A stretch of DNA of 64,000 nucleotides from Pegea sp. RAD2-039. Lineage: Eukaryota; Chordata; Thaliacea; Salpida; Salpidae. Under the pieces are notes generated by a model. It was given only the letters and a program-made list of their open reading frames with translations, did not search any database and was not told where the DNA came from. The translations under genes and the position numbers were made by a program. Below, piece by piece: positions 12,970 to 24,556 of the stretch; within the stretch, counting starts at the first letter, position 1, and the number at the start of each line of letters is the position of its first letter. The DNA is taken from the NCBI GenBank assembly GCA_034620365.1, contig JAQGEQ010000365.1, positions 124,001 through 188,000 of the forward strand, in the 5' to 3' direction.

Positions 12970-13585
12970 AAATCTATTTCTAATTTTTATTTAGGGACAG
13001 AAAGCTTAGTCTTATACTCATCTAGTGAACGAAAATAACTTTTTAAGAAAGTCTTATTCGATTGTAAAAAGCGATTAATAACAAAAGTAAGTAGCGACAG
13101 AATGAATTAATACTTTGAAAGGGAATGACTTGACAACACATTTACGTAAGCTTCGGATTTAATATTCTCCTCAACCAAATAATAGAATTATTACAGCGAA
13201 GATGACATCTTGGATTTGCATCAACGATATTTAAACTCATCTTTATATAACTTGACGAACCTCCCTGTCACTTTATCAATACTTACAATCATAATCCATC
13301 CTAGAGTTGATTCTATCTCTTTTTATTATTTCTGTAATTATTTCCTGAATTTCTCTTTCTTCTTGTAGAGAATTAACAAATTGATTATTAACAATTCCAC
13401 TTTAATAGCGAGCAAATCGCTTTCTACAAAATCTTCGGATTTGTTGGGAGCTGAAGACTCATCTGAAGTAACTTCCAGATGATAACGATTCATCTGAAGA
13501 TTGCTTCTTAGTTGATACAGAGTCGCCTACCAAGAAGTAGAGCTGCAAATAAAAGAGATAGATTTGAAATTGAAGCGGCAGAAAG
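12970..13585 (-). repeat. 616-bp inverted repeat, right arm
   Basis: Reverse complement of 8552-9167. It keeps the same order of short open stretches on the minus strand. With the left arm it encloses about 3.8 kb that includes the LINE. Confidence 0.85.
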
Positions 13586-13591
13586 CTTTTA

Positions 13592-13643
13592 TGTGTGTTA
13601 GCGAGAGGTGCTCTCTTTAGGCACCCTCCTTCACATTTATTGT

Positions 13644-13672
<29 letters not shown>
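13592..13672 (+). mobile_element. Solitary LINE/SINE 3' tail
   Basis: Only the conserved tail is present (gtgtgttagcgagaggtgctctctttaggcacc...), followed by a clean (AAAT)n run. No LINE or SINE body precedes it. It abuts the inverted-repeat arm. Confidence 0.8.
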
Positions 13673-13675
<3 letters not shown>

Positions 13676-13942
13676 CCATTTTCATTAATTTTCCATAATT
13701 TCAAAACGTCAAAAATAGAGAGTTATTTTTCATATTATTAAAACAGATAATATGATATGAGATAACCTTCACTATGAGAAGAAGAGTAATACAGAATTTT
13801 GAAAAATATTGAAAGAAATAGTTTGGAGTAATTTATAAATATATTTCGATTAACTCACCAGATAATTTCCATTTTCATTAATTTTCCATAATTTTAAAAC
13901 GTCAAAAATAGAGAGTTATTTTTCATATTATTAAAACAGATA
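13669..13942. repeat. 81-bp direct repeats bracketing the 86-bp repeat
   Basis: The 81 bases at 13,669-13,749 (ataatttccattttcatt... to ...aaaacagata) recur at 13,862-13,942 with about one difference. Between them sits the second copy of the 86-bp repeat (13,765-13,850). The arrangement suggests an insertion that duplicated its flank, or a local tandem duplication. Confidence 0.85.
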
Positions 13943-15950
13943 TAAACAAAACATAATAAGATGACAACTTTCCAACATCTGAATCATCAAAACATTACAT
14001 TGATGTAGTTACTGCTGATTGAAAACATCATTATGAGTTTTTAACAATTGTTTAAATTTGTTACAAAGAAATGCCGCCCAGTTTCTTCAGTTTTCTACTT
14101 TTTGTAATTATGGATTGACAACTAACATTTATTTATGCTTTTACAGAATTCTTATTTTTTCTTGTACTGCTTTTAGTAATATGTGGAACCTTTTTACTAT
14201 TATTTGACTTGTATTGTTTTGTACTTTAAAAACGCTAAAAGATTTAAAATTTGTATAACTTGTGAACTGAAGCCTTGCATTTAAAGAAATAAAATTTCAG
14301 AATAATTTAATTTGGAATCAAGTAGAAGAAGAAGCTAATATTCTGAAAATTGAGATGAATTCAACTTTCTTGGAATGATAAGGCTCAATTTATTTTGAGT
14401 TTATTTTAAATATACATATTTTTATTATTTAAGTTTTGGTTGAAGCGAATAAAACACTAAGGTAATCAAACAAAGAACTATTTTATGCTATCAACAAAAT
14501 CTGAATAACAGTTGAAACCATAAACTTCAGCAGAAACAACTGAGAAAACATTAATTACATCTTTATTTTCCATTTGCATCTAAGATTTAAATCAAAAATT
14601 ATTCTGTAAATATTTTCATTTTATATAGAGCCTTGTATCAAGAAAAAATATGTGAAGTCAACAGATTTACATTTACATAGATAAACGTTTTTGTAAATTA
14701 TTTTTATATGCTTCAATTAAATTACTTAATTTTTATATTATTATTTAATTGATTGACGTTTTTATGAAATAGATAAAAATAGATATTTTCGTATTAGTAT
14801 TTAACAATCAATTAAAATCTCTCAAAATATTTTATTCATCAAATCACAATATTTGTTTAGATAAAAATAATTGAACTAAAATAAAAATTGAATATTGATT
14901 TGCTAAGTGAATTCAAAACAATAATATTTTAGTATAAATGAAAATGAAGTTTAGACATGATGTAAAATCATCTGTAAATTTATCTGATAAGTAAAGTAGT
15001 TTTTATGATCTTTTAACTGACATAATAATCTGCTTCGGCAGTGAACGGCTAGATGTGCTATAAGTGAACATATTGATGTTAACAGAAAGGTGATAGAATA
15101 TGTTGCAATAAAACTATAAACTAGAATTTTTTCTACTTGAACATTAACAATATAAATTATTTTCATAATTTCTCTTTTCATGCTTTGATTTGAAGTAAAT
15201 TATGATAAGAGTTTTTTAATTATTAATTTATTTCTAATATTTCCTATTTTACTGTTTATTAAAATTTTGCTGTAAAATTCACTTTCTCATTTACTGAGTC
15301 GAATTTAACTATTTAAGATTTGAGAGTTTTTCATGCAAAACTACTCTTGTGTTAGTGACAATCTTTTATTAGCAGTCGATCTTATCTTTCAACATTTGTT
15401 AAATTACCAAAATTTAAAGCTGAGAAAATACTGAAAAAAGGGATGCAAATATGAAGTAATACTCAGAGTAGCAAAAATACCTAAATCGATATTTCATTTA
15501 AATCGAATAATAAATCTATTTATTATTCGACATTTTATTTCATTTATTAGAAGAAATAATAAGAAACTAGTTTGAACTATCTATTCTATCAAAACTAATA
15601 GTTAATAATATTACCAATGAACAAATATTAATCAGTTTTTAGACATTTTTGATGAAGAAAATGTATCAGAAAATAATAAACTAATGAAGCTGTATAGGTA
15701 CACACTAAATTAGACTGTGTAACGACTTAATATTTCATCAAAATGGTATTTCTTTTGATAGAACTAATAAATTAGCCTATTTATCAGAATTATATAAGAA
15801 ATTAAATCTAAAAGAAAAAACTTTGCTGTAATTTTTTGATACTTAACACTTACAATAAAGATTTCATTGAAAACAACCACGTGTAAGAATTAAATAGTTA
15901 TTTTAATAAAAAGCCATTTTCGACATTTACTCAAGTTTAAAGATTTTCTA
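13943..15950. other. AT-rich DNA without a recognisable gene
   Basis: No exon series, RNA or repeat seen. Short minus-strand frames (for example 14,951-15,181) show no domain. Confidence 0.5.
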
Positions 15951-15970
15951 GAACCAGTCGTTCCTTGCAG

Positions 15971-17578
15971 TCAAAATCGGTTGAAGGTATTTTATTAACT
16001 TTTTTATTTGTAATTATTATTTTAAATAATTTATATTATTTATCAATCACTTATTATTTTAGTTATTATTTTTCTATAGATATTATAAACATCTAATTTA
16101 TTAAAATTTTCTTAAAATATATTATTATTTGTGAGAATGTGTGTTAGCGAGAGGTGCTCTCTTCAGGCAACCTCCTTCACATTTATATTAATAAATAAAC
16201 AAAATTATTTCAACAACTTTATTTTTATTGTTTAAAAAATATAATTTATAATTTTCTATTAAAGCAATAAAACCAACAAAATTTATAAATTTAAATATTT
16301 ATTTATTTAATAATTTATTATAAGTTTTATATAGTTGTTTATAAAAATCTTTTTGAACTTATTGTTTAATGTAATTATTTATCTAATATATATTAATTTT
16401 ATTAGTTTATTGATTAGATGTTTCATAATTAGAAAAATTAATTTAAGAAAACATTTCTAATTATTTAAATATATTTCTTTTATTTTTATATTTCTTAATA
16501 AATTTATAAAAAAGTTTCTTTATAATGTTTCTTGATTCATAATTAGAAAATTCATAATTATCAAATATATTATTAATATAGTTTTTAGCTGATATAAATT
16601 TCTATTTCAAATAATTATTTATTTAGATTATATATTAATTATATTAATTTTTTTATAATTATTAGGTACTTTTACTTATATTTAATATATAAATAATATG
16701 TTTTATTCTACAGATATTTTTGAATTTGAAGACTTTTTCTCAGAAATCTTTTGATGAGTTGAAAAGATTAGAAGATAGTTTTGAGGTAAATTTTCAAATA
16801 CTTAATTGAATATTTGAAGAATAAATTTGTGTATTTAGCACTAAAGATCTCTTATATATTGTTTGATTTTATATAAGACCAAATTTGTGCAAAATAGAAT
16901 CATTCCTCTGAACCATTGTATGATATTTGATATATATCATTCTTACTGATATGAAGGAATACATTTGATTAAATAAATAAAAATTTCTCAACTATTTACT
17001 TGTTTTTGATTAGATCATGAGAAGTTGTGTCTTTGATGTTGCTCCAGATTGAAATGAAGAAGATGTCAGTTGCTTCATCAAGATCTTTCAACTGGAAGAT
17101 ACAGGATTAATCTTGTGGTATCTTTGATGATAAGTTAATTTGGAGGACATTTGAGTTATTTCAAGTGATTAGTGGTTGATGTGGTGAGATATTGTTTTAG
17201 ATTTGATTGAATTTTTACTACAATGATGTAATAGCTCAACAGGACAGATATAATTATGTTGATAACATTTAATTACTGAGTAAATAATTTATAGAAAATT
17301 TCAACTTGTCTCTTTTTTTGCTAATTGATTTTTATTCTACAGATATTTGTGAAGATTTGATGATTTCTATAAAAGGTTGGTGAAAGTTGGATTTATATTA
17401 AGTTCAAATCTGTTCACTTATGATGTTAATTTTTTTCCCCGTCATAGCTAGATAAAACTGATGACTTAAATTCATTCTGAAGTGATAAAAGATCTTTTTA
17501 TATCAGAATTTGATTCAAACTTCAAACTAAATAATATCTTCTTTCAACAGATTGTGAAAAAAGCAGCAATCAAACCTG
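15971..17578 (+). other. Possible chain of very small exons
   Basis: Several short segments have good acceptor and donor sites: 15,971-15,986 (16 bases), 16,714-16,785 (72 bases, encoding IFLNLKTFSQKSFDELKRLE and a few more residues), 17,343-17,375 (33 bases) and 17,551-17,578 (28 bases). Another acceptor is at 17,013. The acceptor context 'ttttattctacagatattt' occurs twice (16,700 and 17,328), with a weaker form near 16,070, as if an exon had been duplicated. The reading frame cannot be carried through all of them without a stop (TGA after 17,050), so this may be a non-coding transcript, a pseudogene or chance. Confidence 0.25.
16129..16197 (+). mobile_element. Solitary LINE/SINE 3' tail
   Basis: About 65 bases of the conserved tail (tgtgagaatgtgtgttagcgag... 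hairpin ...aacctccttcacattta) followed by AATAAATAAA, with no element body. It is a minimal-length insertion. Confidence 0.8.
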
Positions 17579-17795
17579 GTAAGTTGATTAATTTGAATAT
17601 TTGGCAATATGCGATGATGATCTAATTATTTCTACTGACACCTAGTGTGTATGATAGTGACTAGAGTCTCTGAGCAAAATAGATTTAAAAGTTTATCTTC
17701 TGAAAGATTATTTGAAGATTTAAATGATTGTTAATATTTGTAGATGGATTTACATTGTTGAAAAAGATCTGTAAATGATCCTGTCATCTTGATCA

Positions 17796-19490
17796 TCATC
17801 GCGGTCGATTATTAACAAATTTTTTCAATTGAAAGCTCTTTTGTATTCCCAAGATTTCACATTTGTTTTTATTACTGAAACTTGGTTGAAACCGTTTTAT
17901 CCTGATTCTTTTTCTGGTTGACGGTAATCTTTTTGGTATTTTGTGTTCTGACAGACGGTATGATAGAGGCGGTGTTTGCGTAATTTACAAAACATCGCTT
18001 GCACCAAAGATCTATTGAATTTAGATCGATCCCATTAACTGTCCAGGGTTTGATATTATCGCTTTTGATTTTCATTATTCAATGTCCAAATTATCTCGTT
18101 TTATATGTACCTATCTACCACCCTCTAGAACTAATGATGAAGTTACTGTTAAGGCCTTATTGAAGGCTCTGAAGAGTGTTGTGTGTCCTGATTTATATAT
18201 TTTGGGGGATTTTAATTTTACTAAAATTGATTAGAATAACCCGAATTTAGCATTTATTGGAAAATCGTTTAAATTGGATAGCAATAATACTAATTCACCC
18301 TTTCTAAGTCATGACTTTGTAAGCTTCCTCAATACCAATAATATATCTCAGATGGTTACTTTTCCGACCCAAGTTAGTGGTAATACTTTGGATCTTGTTA
18401 TCACATCAAAACCTGAGAACATTATCTACGTTGATCAAAATGAACCTTTTACTTTGACGTGCGATCACAACATGATTGAAATCAAACTCCATCAAACTTT
18501 TTCATGAACATTAAAACTTCAAGCAAAAAGAATTTTTACTGTGGAAATTATAATGGCATTAACAAGTTTCTATCAGATGTTGACTGGATTTCTGTTTTCA
18601 ACTCTTTCAAAGACATCAATACTATTTACTCAAGGTTTACTAGCATCGTTAAAGAGTCAATCGAAAAATTCATAACTTTTTATTGAGCCAACAAAAAACC
18701 ACATTTGCCCAAAAATTTAAAGAATTTACAACATTTGAAAAACCTCATATACAAACAAACTAAAACAGACCCTTCCATCAAATTTCTGTACAAAGATCTT
18801 TGTATAATATACAAGAAATCTATTTGTAATTTCTATTTGGGAAGAGATATGACAATATGATTGAATTCAAACATCAAACTTAACTTATAACATTTTCTAG
18901 TAAACCAGTTTTAAATTCCTTGAACCAATATTCCATCAATGGATTTTTTATTCGGTCCTAGACCTTAGCATTACTCTTTCATCTGACTTTAAATGGCGCA
19001 ATTATGTTTCCAAAATCTTTAGAAAATCAATCAACCTTGTCTTCCTTATTATAAAGACTTTTAATTCTAAGGACCCATGCTTTTTTATCAATCTTTTCAA
19101 ATTGTTCGTACGTCCAATTCTTGAATACAATGTCAGTGTATGGATGCCATATCAAGTTAGTGATATCAAAAAAATCGAATCTGTTCAGGCCACATTTACA
19201 AGATTAGTATGTAGGAAACTTAATATTAAATATGATAGTTATAAACATCGTCTCAGTCTCTTCAATTTAGATACTTTGGAAATTCGACGGATTAAATACG
19301 ACTTAATTCTTATTTTTTAAATTATCCACAATTTAATTGACCTTCAGTTTGATGATTTCTTTTCTATTAGTCCTTCCCTCAAGTTATATCAGCTGAGACG
19401 ACACACATTACATCTTAATAAGCCCATATCACCTGGTACATTGGTCAGAACGAATTTTTTCAATTTTTTTGACTTATTAGATGTTATTGG
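17796..19490 (+). mobile_element. Decayed LINE (endonuclease and C-terminal RT part)
   Basis: The endonuclease region (17,796-18,850) matches the LINE at 9.79-10.85 kb. It includes TETWLKP, GDFNF and CDHNMIE, but has stops (for example TAG after TKID near 18,233) and a frameshift at the DSFSG position shared with the copies at 22.5 and 24.8 kb. At about 18,870 it jumps to the C-terminal part (open frame 19,102-19,320, RLVCRKLNIKYDSYKHR), so the RT core is deleted. It lacks its own 3' UTR. A tail fragment follows at 19,547. Confidence 0.85.
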
Positions 19491-19546
19491 TTATAAATAT
19501 TTTTATATTTCTAATATTTCTAACTTAATAATTTGACTTAATAGAT

Positions 19547-19640
19547 GTTATTTGTGAGAATGTGTGTTAGCGAGAGGTACTCTCATGAGGCTCTTAATTG
19601 TCCAGAATTTGAGATTATCGTTTTCAATTTTCATTTGAAG
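19547..19640 (+). mobile_element. LINE tail scrap joined to endonuclease scrap
   Basis: A partial 3' tail (tgtgagaatgtgtgttagcgagaggtactctc) is directly fused to about 40 bases matching the endonuclease region near 10,033-10,075. It is a small rearranged LINE remnant. Confidence 0.65.
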
Positions 19641-20296
19641 TTAAATCGAGTTGAAGTTAAAAAAACCTGAAAGTCTGAAGTCATGACTTGATGAAGCTTT
19701 AGAGCTAGGCGTTGTCGCTCAGAAAATTGTTTTAAAAATCTGTTTCAAGTTTCGTCATTAGCTAATATTTGATGAAAATACAAAAAAGTTACGAAATCCT
19801 TCTTTGTATTTTGCACAACTAACTGAAGTTAAACAAATATTTTATAAATCTTGTTGCTAACCTTCAAACATTTTGAAGTTATTATTGAAGTAGTAACTTA
19901 GCTTTTCACTAAATAAAAAGAAGTTTTAGTTTTTAATAAAGTTTTTTTTGTACAGAAATATATGAAGTTATTTTTAAAGATTTTTGATTACGATTTTAAA
20001 AGTTTTAAATTCTATAAAAATAATATAATATAAGAATCATTATTTTAATGATTTCACTTTAAAGTTTTACTCCTGAAAATCTTCTGAGAAAAGTTTTCCA
20101 GTTTTGTTCTTTTTAAAAATCTTAGCAAAAAGTTACATGTATGAATTTCGTTGTACAAATATTTGTGAAAAACCTAAAAGAAAAACTAATTATGAAAAGT
20201 CTTTTCATCGATTGACTAATTAACAAAAAGCGAAATAATTTAATCCATATCTGTTTATTTTACTAGCTTAGTAAAAAGTTCAAAGTAAACCAAATC
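19641..20296. other. AT-rich spacer
   Basis: No gene, RNA or known repeat recognised. Confidence 0.5.
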
Positions 20297-20703
20297 TATA
20301 TCAGAATTTTTAAGCTTTTTAATTGAAAAAGACCCTTAAATTCTTTATATCTACTTTTATTATACTTTATATTTACTTCTATAAAATTTTTAAACTAAAG
20401 TATCAAAAATTGAATCTCATTTGATGGAAAACTGTTTGGTCAAGTTGTAGGTCAACATCATTGTTAACTTAAATAAATCATTAATACCTCACTATTTGAA
20501 ATGACACAGATTTGTTCTTCACAGATGTTTGCTTAGAGATATCACTGAACTTTCTATTAGTAGTTTTGCTTTTATAATTTACAATTCTATTTAAATAAGT
20601 TTCAGGTTATAGGATATTTGAATTATATTTGTAAATTGTGATAAATCTGTCTGGATAAGAAATCGATTCGAATTATTTGGGTTGGTGGCACTAAAATTCT
20701 TTC

Positions 20704-22260
20704 ATGGAAACTATGGTGGATCCTAATGAAAGTGACGAGACCTTAAGTTCAAGTGAACAGCAAAATTCTGACAAACCGACTTCATCAAAACAAGATTGCG
20801 ATGAAATTTGCTCTGGTGAAGATCCGTTAATAGAATGCTGTAAATGTCTCTCCTGGTTTTATATCACCTGTAGTGATGTGAAAAATAAAATTTATGAAAT
20901 ATTTAAATGCAACCAGACGAAGCAAATGGGATTTAAATGGTTTTGCCCTAAATGTAGAATCAACGACATAACAGCTCCCTCATCTAATTCTGATCTAATA
21001 TCCGACATCAGAAAATCTATATCTGCTGAATTAGCCAAAATTAAATCTGAAATTGACAACGATGTTGCCAAAACCAACATAGAAATTTCTAGCTTGTCCA
21101 AATCAACGAACGAACTGGATGCCTCTACAAATATACCATTCACATGGGCCTCGGTGGTCGGTGATTCTGGTTCCGACAAAAATGCTAAGATGGTGCAGCT
21201 TCTTGCCAAGGAGGTCAGCGACACGTTCATACAACTTATTAAGGACCGTGAGGAAAGAGAAAACAATGTCATCATCTCTAATGTCTCTGAGACTGATAAA
21301 GATGATGACAGAAAGTTTTTTAATCAAATGTGCTCTCAAATCCTTGATTTTGTGGACGTTCCAAAGGTATCAATGACTAGACTTGGAGCAAAAAGCTCAG
21401 ATCATCAAAGACCGTTGAAAGTGTTCTTTCAGGATATTTGGGACAAACGCATGTTTCTTGCCAATCTGTATAAGCTAAAGCTTGACAAAAAATTCGAGCA
21501 CATTAGAGTAGCACATGATATGTGTGAAGATTATCGTTTAGAAAATAAGCATCTTCTAAAAGACATCAGCAAATCTATATCTGCTGAATTAGCCAAATTT
21601 AAATCTGAAATTGACAACGATGTTGCCAAAACCAACAAAGAAATTTCTAGCTTGTCCAAATCAACGAACGAACTGGATGCCTCTACAAAGATACCATTCA
21701 CATGGGCGTCGGTGGTGGATGATCCCGGTTCCGACAAAAATGCTAACATGGTGCAGCTTCTTGCCAAGGAGGTCAGCGACAAGTTCATAAAACTTACTAA
21801 GGACCGTGAATACAGAGAAAACAATGTCATCATCTTTAATGTCTCTGAGACTGATAAAGATGATGACAGAAAGTTTTTTAATCAAATGTGTTCTCAAATC
21901 CTTGATTTTGTGGATGTTCCAAAGGTATCAATGACTAGGCTTGGAGCGAAAAGCTCAGATCATCAAAGACCGTTGAAAGTGTTCTTTCAGGATATTTGGG
22001 ACAAACGAATGTTTCTTGCCGACCTGTATAAGCTAAAGCTTGACAAAAAGTTCGAGCACATTAGAGTATCAAATGATATGTGTAAAGATGATCGCTTAGA
22101 AAGTAATCGTCTTCTAAAAGAAACGTATAACCGAAATAAGAAGGAACAACCAACCGATTTCAAATACAGAGTTCGAGGTCCACCATGGGCTTTGAAAATT
22201 GTCAAGGTTGTTCAAACGGAAGTGGTAAATAACCACTGGACCCACATCTTCTTTCTTTAA
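20704..22260 (+). CDS. LINE ORF1 protein: PHD-like finger, coiled coil and RRM-like blocks in duplicate
   Basis: 518 residues, starting METMVDPNES. Residues 32-84 form a PHD-like Cys-rich finger (C32, C36, C45/46, C48, C56, C81, C84), but the usual His ligand position is Tyr53. Residues 101-286 comprise a heptad-like coiled segment (SISAELAKIKSEI...) and an RRM-like block (NNVIISNVSE... to ...FEHIRVAHDM). The whole 186-residue segment is repeated at 287-472. The end (YRVRGPPWALKIVK) resembles ORF1 C-termini that precede ORF2. Proteins of this kind bind element RNA as a chaperone. The frame is intact, but the element lacks most of ORF2. Confidence 0.85.
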   Translation: METMVDPNESDETLSSSEQQNSDKPTSSKQDCDEICSGEDPLIECCKCLSWFYITCSDVKNKIYEIFKCNQTKQMGFKWFCPKCRINDITAPSSNSDLISDIRKSISAELAKIKSEIDNDVAKTNIEISSLSKSTNELDASTNIPFTWASVVGDSGSDKNAKMVQLLAKEVSDTFIQLIKDREERENNVIISNVSETDKDDDRKFFNQMCSQILDFVDVPKVSMTRLGAKSSDHQRPLKVFFQDIWDKRMFLANLYKLKLDKKFEHIRVAHDMCEDYRLENKHLLKDISKSISAELAKFKSEIDNDVAKTNKEISSLSKSTNELDASTKIPFTWASVVDDPGSDKNANMVQLLAKEVSDKFIKLTKDREYRENNVIIFNVSETDKDDDRKFFNQMCSQILDFVDVPKVSMTRLGAKSSDHQRPLKVFFQDIWDKRMFLADLYKLKLDKKFEHIRVSNDMCKDDRLESNRLLKETYNRNKKEQPTDFKYRVRGPPWALKIVKVVQTEVVNNHWTHIFFL

Positions 22261-22614
22261 ACTCTCTCTGGACACAATACCATCCTTTCAGCCCAAGATA
22301 TCAATTTACAGAAGCCAATCATCAGATCTCACAAGCGTCAACAAGACAATTCTTCTATCACATTAAGTATGTTCTTCAACGCGCGGTCGATTATTAACAA
22401 ATTTTTTCAATTGAAAGCTCTTTTGCATTCTCAAGATTTCACTTTTGTTTTTATCACTGAAACTTGGTTGAAACCGTTTTATCCTGATTCTTTTTCTGGT
22501 TGACGGTAATCTTTTTGCTATTTTGTGTTCTGACAGACGGTATGATAGAGGCGGTGTTTGCGTAATCTGCAAAACATCGCTTGCACCAAAGATCTCCAGA
22601 ATTCAGATCATTTC
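22261..22614 (+). pseudogene. LINE ORF2 N-terminus, truncated
   Basis: Starts right after ORF1 and reads into the endonuclease (FFNARSIIN, TETWLKP near 22,460). An extra base at the DSFSG point gives a TGA at about 22,501. The sequence ends at about 22,614 where the next tandem unit begins. Confidence 0.85.
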
Positions 22615-23020
22615 ATATCAGAATTTTTAAGCTTTTTAATTGAAAAAGACCCTTAAATTCTTTATATCTACTTTTATTATACTTTATATTTACTTCTATA
22701 AAATTTTTAAACTAATGTATCAAAAATTGAATTTCATTTGATGGGAAGCTGTTTGGTCAAGTTGTAGGCCAACATCATTGTTAACTTAAATAAATCATTA
22801 ATACCTAACTATTTGAAATGACACAGATTTGTTCTTCACAGAAGTTTGCTTAGAGATATCACTGAACTTTCTATTAGTAGTTTTGCTTTTATAATTTACA
22901 ATTCTATTTAAATAAGTTTCAGGTTATAGGATATTTGAATTATATTTGTAAATTGTGATAAATCTGTCTGGATAAGAAATCGATTCGAATTATTTGGGTT
23001 GGTGGCACTAAAATTCTTTC

Positions 23021-24556
23021 ATGGAAACTATGGTGGATCCTAATAAAAGTGACGAGACCTTAAGTTCAAGTGAACAGCAAAATTCTGACAAACCGACTTC
23101 ATCAAAACAAGATTGCGATGAAATTTGCTCTGGTGAAGATCCGTTAATAGAATGCTGTAAATGTCTCTCCTGGTTTTATCTCACCTGTAGTGATGTGAGC
23201 AAGAAAATTTATGAAATATTTAAATACAACCAGACGAAGCAAATGGGATTTAAATGGTTTTGCCCTAAATGTAGAATCAAGGACATAACAGCTCCCTCAT
23301 ATAATTCTGATCTAATATCCGACATCAGCAAATCTATATCTGCTGAATTAGCCAAAATTAAATCTGAAATTGACAACGATGTTGCCAAAACCAACAAAGA
23401 AATTTTTAGTTTGTCCAAATCAATGGACGAACTGGATGCCTCTACAAAGATACCAGTCACATGGGCCTCGGTGGTCGATGATCCCGGTTCCGACAAAAAT
23501 GCTAACATGGTGCAGCTTCTTGCCAAGAAGGTCAGCGACAAGTTCATAAAACTTACTAAGGACCGTGAATACAGAGAAAACAATGTCATCATCTCTAATG
23601 TCTCTGAGACTGATAGAGATGATGACAGAAAGTTTTTTAATCAAATGTGTTCTCAAGGCCTTGATTTTGTGGACGTTCCAAAGGTATCAATGACTAGGCT
23701 TGGAGCAAAAAGCTCAGATCATCAAAGACCGTTGAAAGTGTTCTTTCAGCATAATTGGGACAAACGCAAGTTTCTTGCCAAGCTGTATAAGCTAAAGCTT
23801 GACAAAAAGTTCGAGCGCATTAGAGTAGCACCTGATATGTGTGAAGATGATCGCTTAGATAATGAGCATCTTCTAAAAGACATCAGCAAATCTATATCTG
23901 CTGAATTAGCCAAATTTAAATCTGAAATTGACAACAATGTTGCCAAAATTGACGAGAACTTATCTAGTTTGTCCAAATCAACGGACGAACTGGATGCCTC
24001 TACAAAGATACCAGTCACATGGGCCTCGGTGGTCGGTGATCCCGGTTCTGACAAAAATGCTAACATGGTGCAGCTTCTAGCCAAGGAGGTCAGCGACACG
24101 TTCATAAAACTTACTAAGGACCGTGAGGACAGAGAAAACAATGTCATCATCTCTAATGTCTCTGAGACTGATAAAGATGATGACAGTAAGTTTTTCAATC
24201 AAATGTGCTCTCAAGGCCTTAATTTTGTGGACCTTCCAAAGGTATCAATGACTAGAATTGGAGCAAAAAGCTCAGATCATCGAAGACCGTTGAAAGTATC
24301 CTTTCAGCATAATTGGGACAAACGCAAGTTTCTTGCCGAGCTGTATAAGCTAAAGCTTGACAAAAAATTCGAGCACATTAGAGTAGCACATGATATGTGC
24401 GAAGTTGATTGCTTAGAAAATGAGCGTCTTCTAAAAGAGGCGTATAACCGAAATCAGAAGGAACAACCAACTGATTTCAAATACAGAGTTCGAGGTCCAC
24501 CATGGGCTTTGAAAATTGTCAAGGTTGCTCAAACGGAAGTGGCATATAACCACTAG
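23021..24556 (+). CDS. LINE ORF1 protein, second tandem copy
   Basis: 511 residues, with the same organisation as the copy at 20,704: PHD-like finger with Tyr in place of the His ligand (WFYLTC), then two successive coiled-coil plus RRM-like blocks. It differs by scattered substitutions in both blocks and ends a few residues earlier (TAG at 24,554-24,556). The intact frame in both copies suggests either recent duplication or some constraint. The first explanation is simpler. Confidence 0.85.
   Translation: METMVDPNKSDETLSSSEQQNSDKPTSSKQDCDEICSGEDPLIECCKCLSWFYLTCSDVSKKIYEIFKYNQTKQMGFKWFCPKCRIKDITAPSYNSDLISDISKSISAELAKIKSEIDNDVAKTNKEIFSLSKSMDELDASTKIPVTWASVVDDPGSDKNANMVQLLAKKVSDKFIKLTKDREYRENNVIISNVSETDRDDDRKFFNQMCSQGLDFVDVPKVSMTRLGAKSSDHQRPLKVFFQHNWDKRKFLAKLYKLKLDKKFERIRVAPDMCEDDRLDNEHLLKDISKSISAELAKFKSEIDNNVAKIDENLSSLSKSTDELDASTKIPVTWASVVGDPGSDKNANMVQLLAKEVSDTFIKLTKDREDRENNVIISNVSETDKDDDSKFFNQMCSQGLNFVDLPKVSMTRIGAKSSDHRRPLKVSFQHNWDKRKFLAELYKLKLDKKFEHIRVAHDMCEVDCLENERLLKEAYNRNQKEQPTDFKYRVRGPPWALKIVKVAQTEVAYNH

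Noticed and set aside
15030-15065. U6-like snRNA start (ctgcttcggcagtg)
   Set aside because: Only the short hairpin-like phrase matches. The following U6 sequence is absent.
20892-22205. Several minus-strand frames opposite the LINE ORF1 copies
   Set aside because: They recur identically opposite every ORF1 copy and mirror its codons. No independent domain or start context.
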